A stretch of DNA of 21,625 nt from CAYHPY01 sp964358485 (GTDB lineage Bacteria; Elusimicrobiota; Elusimicrobia; UBA1565; UBA9628), in NCBI GenBank assembly GCA_964358485.1, contig CAYHPY010000064.1, forward strand, positions 1 to 21,625, read 5' to 3'. The translations under genes and the position numbers were made by a program. How positions within the stretch are numbered: position 1 is the first letter of the stretch; each line of letters opens with the position of its first letter. This document shows, one piece after another, positions 1-5,605 of the stretch. The notes under the pieces were generated by a model. It did no database searches and had not been told where the DNA came from. It was given only the letters and a program-made list of their open reading frames with translations.

Positions 1-501
1 CAAGCCCCCCGCCGCGGCGTGGCCCAGCCCGTAGGCCAAGGTAAACGACAAGGCTGCAAGTAGGACGAAGGCGTAAACCATGGGCCCGGCCAGGGCGTCG
101 AACAAATCCGGCCCCTGCCCAGCGCCGTCCAGGACGGCCCGCCACTCGGGGCTGGCCAACCAGGCGACCGCCGCCACGAGGGCCCCCAGGGCCAGGACCA
201 CCCCGACGGCCGCCAAGGCCGCCGCCGCCGCCCGCCTTCGGGGAGAGACGGGAAGCAGCGCCTCCGCGCCCCGGGCTTCTCCCCGCAAGCCCGCACCGCC
301 GACGGCCCCCACCAGGCAGGCGGCCAAGGGGATCCCCAGGAAAACCCAAAACAAAAGGGCGGCGTCCACCGCCGTCTGAGGTGGGCGGCGGTTGGCGGCC
401 GCCATGAGCGCGGCCAGGGGCAGGGAGGCGCCGAAGGCGGCGGCCAACCCGGCCATGACGAGGCGGTTTTTGCGAAGTTCCAGCGCGATGAGAGCGTTCA
501 T
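1..501 (-). CDS. ABC transporter membrane permease (partial, C-terminus beyond window)
   Basis: The first 167 residues are visible and the frame runs off the left edge without a stop. The visible part has four strongly hydrophobic stretches. The first follows a short basic N-terminus (MNALIALELRKNRL), a common start for ABC-2-type permeases. The ATG overlaps the stop of the upstream ABC ATPase as ATGA, so the two are translationally coupled and this is almost certainly the membrane partner of that ATPase. The substrate cannot be read from the sequence. YtrB/EcsA-like systems of this kind are linked to drug, peptide or cell-envelope stress export, and that is only an inference here. The assignment as a permease rests on hydrophobicity and operon position, not on a recognised motif. 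Confidence 0.75.
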   Translation of the reverse strand, partial: MNALIALELRKNRLVMAGLAAAFGASLPLAALMAAANRRPPQTAVDAALLFWVFLGIPLAACLVGAVGGAGLRGEARGAEALLPVSPRRRAAAAALAAVGVVLALGALVAAVAWLASPEWRAVLDGAGQGPDLFDALAGPMVYAFVLLAALSFTLAYGLGHAAAGGL

Positions 502-1388
502 GCCGCGACCTCCTTCCTCAGTAAATGTTTCATGGACGACTCCAAGGACAGCGGGGCGCGCTCCAAGCCTTCCAGGCAGCGCGACTGAGCGATCCGCTCC
601 GCTTCGGTTTGGGCGAAGACCGCCAGTTCCACGAGCGGCGAATCCGAGGCAAGCCTCACCGCCTCCAGGCCCGCCGGCAGGCTGGCGCCCGGCCTAAGGC
701 GCCCGGTGAGCAGGCAGGCCTCCCGCCGCAGTACCTCGGCGTCGTGGCGCGCGGCGATCCGGCCCCCCGAGAGAACCCAGATTTCATCCAGCAGGCCCGC
801 CATCTCTTCCATATGATGATTGGCCACCAGGACCGTCCGGCCGGCCTCGGAGAGTTCTCCGATCAGGGCCGAGAGGACCTCGTCGCGCACCAGCGCGTCC
901 AGGCCCGAGGTGGGCTCGTCCAGCAGATAGAGTTCCGGGTCGTGGGCGGCGGCGCAGACCCAGGCCAGCTTGCCCAAGGTCCCCTTGCTGGCGCCGGCAA
1001 TCCGGGTGGAAAGGTCCAGGCCGAGGCGGGCGGCCAAGGCGGCGGCGCGGGACGGGTCCCAACGGTGAAAAAAACGACCACGGAAAGAAAGAACTTCGGA
1101 AACGGACATGAAGTCATGGAAGCACGGCCGCTCGGGAACAAAGCCGACGGATTGACGGATTTGACCGGTGCCGTCCGGGACGGCACCGAGAACTTCCACC
1201 CGTCCGGAGTCCGGTTCGACCATGTCCAGCAGAATTGAAAGCAAAGTGCTCTTGCCCTCACCATTTCGCCCAAGCAATCCCACGACCTTTCCCGCCTCGA
1301 CGCGGCCGCTCACCCCCCGAAGCACAGGCTTGCCGGCGAAGGATCGAACGACCTCTTCCATTATTAATGCCGGCGTTCGTGAACTCAT
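498..1388 (-). CDS. ABC transporter ATP-binding protein (YtrB/EcsA-like)
   Basis: This 296-residue protein is an ABC ATPase that powers the permease encoded just downstream. Visible motifs are Walker A GRNGEGKST (residues 40-48), a Q-loop region VGFVPE (81-86), Walker B ELYLLDEP (152-159) followed by the D-loop SGLD, and the H-loop histidines in VANHH (188-192). The signature motif is the divergent ASKGTLGK (132-139) rather than LSGGQ. The SKG form is typical of ATPases linked to GntR/YtrA regulators. About 85 residues after the nucleotide-binding domain form an accessory C-terminal part. The ATG at 1388 overlaps the regulator's stop as ATGA and is preceded by GAGGAGG, a good ribosome site. 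It lies second in a regulator-ATPase-permease operon. The substrate is unknown. Confidence 0.93.
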   Translation of the reverse strand: MSSRTPALIMEEVVRSFAGKPVLRGVSGRVEAGKVVGLLGRNGEGKSTLLSILLDMVEPDSGRVEVLGAVPDGTGQIRQSVGFVPERPCFHDFMSVSEVLSFRGRFFHRWDPSRAAALAARLGLDLSTRIAGASKGTLGKLAWVCAAAHDPELYLLDEPTSGLDALVRDEVLSALIGELSEAGRTVLVANHHMEEMAGLLDEIWVLSGGRIAARHDAEVLRREACLLTGRLRPGASLPAGLEAVRLASDSPLVELAVFAQTEAERIAQSRCLEGLERAPLSLESSMKHLLRKEVAA

Positions 1389-1756
1389 GACTCCTCCTCC
1401 CGGGCTTTCTCCACCACGGCCTCAATCTCATCCCAACCCAAACCGCCGCGCCGGGCCAGGCTCAAGGCCTCCCGCAGGCCCTGGGAGAGCGGCCCGAACC
1501 CGCTCTTGGCGAAGCGCACGGCCTGAGTGGCCACGTAGTTTCCTTCCCCTTTGCGGGTCTCCAAGACGCCTTCCAGGGACAATTCCCGAAAGGCCCGCGC
1601 CACGGTGTTGGGGTTGACCCTCAGGCGCTCGGCCAGGGACCGGATCGACGGAGCCTGGTCCCCCGGGCGCAGCAGGCCTTTGGCCACAAGCCCGCGGACC
1701 GCGGCCTTGATCTGGTCGTTGATGGGAACCGGGGAGCGGGGGTCGATCTGGATCAT
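1385..1756 (-). CDS. GntR-family transcriptional regulator, YtrA subfamily
   Basis: This 123-residue protein is a winged-helix repressor of the short YtrA type. The N-terminal DNA-binding domain covers about residues 10-76: IKAAVRGLVAKGLLRPGD, then PSIRSLAERLRVNPNTVARA with the recognition helix near 47-60, and a wing ending in GEGNYVA. The roughly 45-residue helical tail is too short for a full effector domain and fits the dimerisation tail of YtrA proteins. The N-terminus MIQIDPRSPVPINDQI is the usual one for the family, which supports ATG at 1756. There is no Shine-Dalgarno sequence. The start lies directly behind a palindromic operator and a consensus promoter, so autorepression of this regulator-ABC operon is the likely mode. 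The inducer is unknown. Confidence 0.93.
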   Translation of the reverse strand: MIQIDPRSPVPINDQIKAAVRGLVAKGLLRPGDQAPSIRSLAERLRVNPNTVARAFRELSLEGVLETRKGEGNYVATQAVRFAKSGFGPLSQGLREALSLARRGGLGWDEIEAVVEKAREEES

Positions 1757-1757
1757 A

Positions 1758-1777
1758 TGTACTAGTGTACTAGTACA
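1758..1777. promoter_or_regulatory. Palindromic operator (probable YtrA-type repressor site)
   Basis: A perfect 12-bp palindrome TGTACTAGTACA lies at 1766-1777. An imperfect copy (TGTACTAGTGTA, 1758-1769) overlaps it, so GTACTAGT is repeated in tandem. The site covers the 3' edge of the -10 box and the expected transcription start of the regulator operon. That is the arrangement expected for an autorepressor. Binding by the adjacent regulator is inferred from position and symmetry. Confidence 0.7.
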
Positions 1778-1805
1778 GTATAAACTAAAACCCTCCGGGC
1801 GTCAA
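1777..1805 (-). promoter_or_regulatory. Sigma70-type promoter of the regulator-ABC operon
   Basis: On the minus strand, -35 TTGACG (1805-1800) and -10 TATACT (1782-1777) are separated by exactly 17 nt. A start about 7 nt downstream of the -10 gives a leader of only about 14 nt before the ATG at 1756. That leader consists of operator sequence and has no ribosome site. Confidence 0.75.
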
Positions 1806-1814
1806 GGCCTAGAT

Positions 1815-1844
1815 TTGCGTTGGGACCTTCGGGCATGGTAGAAT
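1815..1844 (+). promoter_or_regulatory. Putative promoter of the exported helical protein
   Basis: TTGCGT (1815-1820) and an extended -10 TGGTAGAAT (1836-1844) are separated by 18 nt, upstream of AAAGGAGG (1856-1863) and the ATG at 1878. This promoter is back-to-back with the regulator-operon promoter at 1777-1805. Assignment is by consensus only. Confidence 0.45.
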
Positions 1845-1877
1845 CGGGGAGCCATAAAGGAGGCTCAAGAAAAAACC

Positions 1878-2507
1878 ATGAAACTCCAAACCCTCGCCCT
1901 CGCCCTGATTCTGCCGGTCTCCGCCCAAGCCGCGCAATTGGCCATGCCTTCTTTTGAACCCGTCCTGCAGGAACTCCGCTCCACCCTCCGCGAGGCCGCC
2001 GCGGAGCGCAAACAGGTCCGCAGCCAGACCGACGCCGGCGAAATCCAGTCCCTCAATTCCGAGACCAGCCGCCTGCGCTGGGACGCCTCCCGCTACAAGC
2101 GGGACTTGGACGACATCTCCCGCCGGGTCCGCAACGCCCAGCGCCCGCAACCCGGCCGCCCCTCCAACGATCCCTTCCTTTCTTCCGACCTCAACCGCCT
2201 GGTCTGGAACCTCCGCGATCTGGAAAGAGATTCCCAATGGGCCGAGTCCCGCGCCGTGCGGGCCGCCCAGACCGCCGTAAAGGATCCGGCCCTGGTGGGA
2301 CCGGCGCAGTCTCTGCTCTCCTCCGCCCAATGGCTCCGCTCCGACGTGGATTGGCTCGAGCGCGACGCCCGTTGGGCCGCGATGGACCTGCGCCGGATCG
2401 GCTACAGCATGGAAGCCTGGGACATCGAGCGCCTCAGCGCCGACGCCGCCCGCCAGGCCCGCTCCATCGAATCCGCCGCCGCCCAAATCCTCTCGAAAGT
2501 CCGTTAA
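1878..2507 (+). CDS. Exported alpha-helical protein of unknown function
   Basis: I do not recognise the family of this 209-residue protein. A Sec signal peptide is clear: MKLQTLALALILPVSAQA, with probable cleavage after Ala18. The mature part looks almost entirely helical and is rich in Arg, Asp, Glu and Trp. Recurring heptad-like blocks include LRWDASRYKRDLDDISRRV, LVWNLRDLERDSQWAESRA and LERDARWAAMDLRRI, so a periplasmic coiled-coil or helical-bundle protein is likely. The ATG at 1878 follows a strong AAAGGAGG at 1856-1863, although the 14-nt spacing is long. The gene stands alone, divergent from the ABC operon, and ends just before a large inverted repeat that can serve as its terminator. 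Confidence 0.75.
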   Translation: MKLQTLALALILPVSAQAAQLAMPSFEPVLQELRSTLREAAAERKQVRSQTDAGEIQSLNSETSRLRWDASRYKRDLDDISRRVRNAQRPQPGRPSNDPFLSSDLNRLVWNLRDLERDSQWAESRAVRAAQTAVKDPALVGPAQSLLSSAQWLRSDVDWLERDARWAAMDLRRIGYSMEAWDIERLSADAARQARSIESAAAQILSKVR

Positions 2508-2516
2508 GTTAAATAG

Positions 2517-2565
2517 GGGACACCCCCCGTTTTTACTTTTCAAAAGTAAAAATGGGGGGTGTCCC
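2517..2565. repeat. 49-nt near-perfect inverted repeat (REP-like, possible terminator)
   Basis: Left arm GGGACACCCCCC (2517-2528) pairs with GGGGGGTGTCCC (2554-2565). A second inner stem, TTTTTACTTTT (2530-2540) with AAAAGTAAAAA (2542-2552), closes around a single C at 2541. The only mismatch is G2529/T2553. It lies between two convergent genes. On the plus strand the stem is followed by GATTTTTAC, so it could terminate the gene ending at 2507. The core GGGGACACC recurs in the repeat at 11568-11601. The layout resembles REP elements dispersed by RAYT transposases, but no transposase is in the window. Confidence 0.8.
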
Positions 2566-2570
2566 GATTT

Positions 2571-3383
2571 TTACTGTTCGGAGGAGCCTTCGCCGCGGTT
2601 CATGAGGCGCATGACGGCGAAGGGGCGGTCGGGGTCGGCGCGGCCTTGGCTCTTGAGCCGGTCCAGCAGGACGGTGATTCCTCCTTTATCGAGGACCACC
2701 TCGCCGGGCTTGCCCGGATCGACGACGATGCCTTGGATTTGAGGATCGTCATTGGCCCGTCTTAGGCATTGCATCAAGGACATGGGAACATAGGTCGCCG
2801 GGGACTGCATCAAGGCGGTGTCGGTGAAAAGGACTTGGGCGCTGATTTGGACCCCGCCGGATCCTTTGGCCGTAGAAACCAGATAGGCGGGCTTGAAGTC
2901 ATCGGCCTTGACGTTTCCATAGCCCTTCTCGGCGATGACCCCCATCAAGGGAGCCATGGTCTGGGCATAACTAATGGGGGCGTAAACATCCTGGACCTGC
3001 AATAAGGCCCGCTCGTCCGAGCCTCCCCCCCCGGGAGCCGGAGCACTCTCCTGAACCGAGGCCGCATCCTTTTCACCGGAATCTCCTCCGGAGGCCTTGG
3101 GAGAGGGTTTCATCAGGGCGAGGATTCCGTTGCAACCCCAGCCCAGAACGAACTGCGCGACGAAAAGATAGGCGGCGATCTTAAGCCAATTGCGTTCCTT
3201 CTTGGGCGGAGCGTCGGCCCGGCCGGAGGCCGCCACCGAGGCCATGGCGGCGGCGATCGGGTCGGGCCGACCGGCGGGCGGAGGTGGGGGCGGGGGCGCC
3301 GCCCGGCGGAGCGGCTGGCCGCAGCCGGGGCACTCCTCCATTCCGGCGACCAAATCCATGTTGCAGGCGGGACAGCTCGGCAT
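2571..3383 (-). CDS. Zinc-ribbon, single-pass membrane protein of unknown function
   Basis: This 270-residue protein begins with a two-knuckle zinc ribbon: CPAC (Cys4, Cys7) and CPGC (Cys18, Cys21). A run of seven prolines follows (residues 30-36), then a low-complexity Ala-rich segment. One transmembrane helix lies near residues 66-91 (LKIAAYLFVAQFVLGWGCNGILALM). After a Gly/Ser-rich linker, a roughly 150-residue C-terminal part has mixed alpha/beta character and no motif I recognise. By the positive-inside rule (KKERNWLK before the helix) the zinc ribbon is cytoplasmic and the C-terminal domain is outside. It is the last gene of the murC-rsmA run, 11 nt after rsmA. A TATAAT box in that gap suggests it also has its own promoter. 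Its function is unknown. Confidence 0.75.
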   Translation of the reverse strand: MPSCPACNMDLVAGMEECPGCGQPLRRAAPPPPPPPAGRPDPIAAAMASVAASGRADAPPKKERNWLKIAAYLFVAQFVLGWGCNGILALMKPSPKASGGDSGEKDAASVQESAPAPGGGGSDERALLQVQDVYAPISYAQTMAPLMGVIAEKGYGNVKADDFKPAYLVSTAKGSGGVQISAQVLFTDTALMQSPATYVPMSLMQCLRRANDDPQIQGIVVDPGKPGEVVLDKGGITVLLDRLKSQGRADPDRPFAVMRLMNRGEGSSEQ

Positions 3384-3388
3384 GGCCG

Positions 3389-3397
3389 ATTATATCA
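3389..3397 (-). promoter_or_regulatory. Extended -10 box (TGATATAAT) 5 nt before the zinc-ribbon gene
   Basis: TATAAT occupies 3394-3389 on the minus strand, preceded by TGA, which is also the rsmA stop codon. Only five nt separate it from the ATG at 3383, so transcription would begin at or next to the A of the start codon. No Shine-Dalgarno sequence is present. No good -35 is visible (TTTTCG at the 17-nt position). Confidence 0.5.
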
Positions 3398-4180
3398 AGA
3401 ACCCGCCGCGCCGAAAAGCGACGGCAATTTCAGAAACACCTCGGGCGGGATCGTTTCGGCCCGCGCGCCGGGATCCACCCCGAGGCTTTTCAGAGCCTCA
3501 TCGACCGTCCCGCGTTCGAGCTTCAACGCCTTGGATAGAACACCCGCCGCCATCTTTCGCCGCTGAGAGAAAGCCGCCCGCACGATTCGGAAGAACGCTT
3601 TCTCCCCCCCTTCCGGCGCCAGGGACGCGGGACGGCGCCGGAGCCGGACCACGGCCGAATCCACCCGGGGAGGAGGCGAAAAAGAGCGCCGTCCGACTTG
3701 GGCGACGGGCTCGACCTCCGCGCGCAGCCAAACCGAAAGCGAGAGCAGGCCGTAGCCGGGCTCCCCGGCCGTCGCCGCCAGGCGGTCGGCCACCTCCTTC
3801 TGAAACATCAGCACCGCCGTCGTCCACCGGTCCCAGGGCAGGAGGCGTTGAAGGATCGGCGTGGCCACAGCGTAAGGCAGATTGGCCACGATCGTGTGCG
3901 GGCCCTCCCCGAGTTCGGCCAAATCCACGAGCAAAAAATCCCCCCGCACCGCGCGAAAACCCGGCTCGGCCCCGAGCTCCCGATCCAACCGCTCGAACAA
4001 CCCCCGGTCAAGCTCAACGGCCGTCACCCGGGCGCCGCGCCTGAGGAGCTCTCGCGTCAGCACGCCTTTTCCGGGGCCGATCTCCAGGACCGAGTCCCCG
4101 CGGGAGACCTCGGCGGCCGCGACGATCGCGTCCCGCGCTCCCGGGTCTACAAGGAAATGCTGATCGAGCTTGGCGCCCAA
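3395..4180 (-). CDS. rsmA: 16S rRNA (adenine1518-N6/adenine1519-N6)-dimethyltransferase
   Basis: RsmA (KsgA) dimethylates the two adjacent adenines in the 3'-terminal hairpin of 16S rRNA, a late step in small-subunit maturation, using S-adenosylmethionine. The 261 residues match the usual length. Visible motifs are the N-terminal DQHFLVDP, motif I LEIGPGKG (residues 32-39) for SAM binding, the acidic end of strand 2 (VELD), and the catalytic NLPY (100-103). The start must be TTG at 4180: an in-frame TAG lies two codons upstream, and any later start would remove the conserved QHFL segment. It begins 3 nt after murC stops, with no ribosome site of its own, so expression is probably coupled to murC. 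Confidence 0.96.
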   Translation of the reverse strand: MGAKLDQHFLVDPGARDAIVAAAEVSRGDSVLEIGPGKGVLTRELLRRGARVTAVELDRGLFERLDRELGAEPGFRAVRGDFLLVDLAELGEGPHTIVANLPYAVATPILQRLLPWDRWTTAVLMFQKEVADRLAATAGEPGYGLLSLSVWLRAEVEPVAQVGRRSFSPPPRVDSAVVRLRRRPASLAPEGGEKAFFRIVRAAFSQRRKMAAGVLSKALKLERGTVDEALKSLGVDPGARAETIPPEVFLKLPSLFGAAGS

Positions 4181-4183
4181 ATT

Positions 4184-5605
4184 CTAGACCGGGCTCGTCA
4201 ATTCTGAGCGGACCCGCCGGAGCAGGTCCATTCCCACCTTCCACACGTCCCCCGCGCCCAAGGTCAGGACGACGTCTCCCTTCCTCAGTTCGCGCGCGGC
4301 GTCCAGGACCCGGCCCAGGGGCATCGCGCGGACCCCGGCCTTGCGCAGGGAATTCAGGATCAGCTTGGAGCTGACCCCGGGAATGGGCTTTTCTCCGGCC
4401 GCGTAAACGTCCATGACCAGCACCAAATCTGCGCCTCGGAAGGCCGGCCCGAAGCGGGCCGCCAGGAGCTTGGTCCGGCTGTAACGGTGCGGCTGAAACA
4501 CGACCACGCGCCGCCCCTTCCAGAGAGAGAGGGCCGAGATCGTCGCCGCGATCTCGGTGGGGTGATGGCCGTAATCGTCGATGAATTCGATGCCGCCCGC
4601 CGCGCCCAGCCGGTCCATGCGCCGGCCGACGCCCTTGAACTCGGCAAGGCCCCGCGCCAGGCGCCGCGGGGAAAATCCCAGGAACTCCCCGGCCGCCAGA
4701 GCTCCGAGAGCGTTGAGGACGTTGTGCCGCCCGGGAACCTTCAACTCCATCCGAAGAAAGCGCCGCCCGTCTTTCCAGACCTCGAAGCGGGAGCGGTCGC
4801 GCTCCAAGGTCAGGCCGCGGGCCCGCCAGCGGGCTTGGGGACCGAAGCCATAGGTCACCACCGGCCGGCCGATGCGGGGAATCAAATCTCGAAGCGGGGC
4901 GTCGTCGGAGCAAAGCACGGCCGCCCCGTAGAACGGCAGGCGGCGCAGGTGCTCCAGAAACGCCCCCCTCAGGCGCGCCAAGGTTTTGTGGTAGTCGAGA
5001 TGGTCGTCGTCGATATTGGTCACGACCGCCACCAAGGGATCCAGATGAAGGAAGGACCCGTCGGACTCGTCGGCCTCGGCCACCAGATAATCCCCGATCC
5101 CCAAACGGGCGTTGGAGCCGATGTTCTTGAGCTGGCCGCCGATGATCATCGTGGGGTCGGCGCCCGCCTCCTTGAGCGCCATGGACACCATCGAGGTGGT
5201 GGTCGTCTTCCCGTGGGAACCGGCGACGGTCACGGTCTTCTTCATCCGCCCCAGTTCGGCCAGCATCTCGGCGCGTTGAATGACGGGGATTCCCCGTCGC
5301 CGGGCTTCGGCCACCTCGGGGTTGTCCTCCCCCACGGCGGAGCTCACCACCACCACCTGCGCCCCCCGGATGTGGGCGGCCGCATGGCCCCGGCGGACCC
5401 GGACGCCGGATTGCCGCAGGCGGCGCGTGATCTCGGTCTGCTTGGCGTCGGACCCGGAGATCGCGTAGCCCAGATTATGGAGGACCTCCGCGATGCCGCT
5501 CATCCCGACCCCGCCGATGCCGACGAAGTGGATTCTTCGGATGAAGGCGCCCATCATTCCCGCCGGCCCCGCGGATTTCCCGGCGGTGATCGGATCGCGG
5601 CTCAT
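4184..5605 (-). CDS. murC: UDP-N-acetylmuramate--L-alanine ligase
   Basis: MurC joins L-alanine to UDP-N-acetylmuramate with ATP, the first amino-acid addition of peptidoglycan precursor synthesis in the cytoplasm. The 473 residues fit the family. Motifs are the Rossmann start HFVGIGGVGMSGIAEVL (26-42), the Mur-ligase P-loop GSHGKTTTT (129-137), EADESDGSF (177-185), NIDDDHLDYH (197-206), and the C-terminal DDYGHHPTEIAATI and FQPHRYSRT. The frame is open further upstream, but ATG at 5605 is chosen. It overlaps the stop of the TPR gene as ATGA, has GGGAG a few nt upstream, and places the Rossmann motif at the usual distance. No other mur ligase lies in the window, so this murC is apart from a dcw-type cluster as far as can be seen. 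Confidence 0.96.
   Translation of the reverse strand: MSRDPITAGKSAGPAGMMGAFIRRIHFVGIGGVGMSGIAEVLHNLGYAISGSDAKQTEITRRLRQSGVRVRRGHAAAHIRGAQVVVVSSAVGEDNPEVAEARRRGIPVIQRAEMLAELGRMKKTVTVAGSHGKTTTTSMVSMALKEAGADPTMIIGGQLKNIGSNARLGIGDYLVAEADESDGSFLHLDPLVAVVTNIDDDHLDYHKTLARLRGAFLEHLRRLPFYGAAVLCSDDAPLRDLIPRIGRPVVTYGFGPQARWRARGLTLERDRSRFEVWKDGRRFLRMELKVPGRHNVLNALGALAAGEFLGFSPRRLARGLAEFKGVGRRMDRLGAAGGIEFIDDYGHHPTEIAATISALSLWKGRRVVVFQPHRYSRTKLLAARFGPAFRGADLVLVMDVYAAGEKPIPGVSSKLILNSLRKAGVRAMPLGRVLDAARELRKGDVVLTLGAGDVWKVGMDLLRRVRSELTSPV

Noticed and set aside
1809..2543. A 244-codon minus-strand open frame opposite the exported helical protein
   Set aside because: The plus-strand gene has a signal peptide and AAAGGAGG, whereas the minus frame is Gly-rich with no motif and crosses the inverted repeat.
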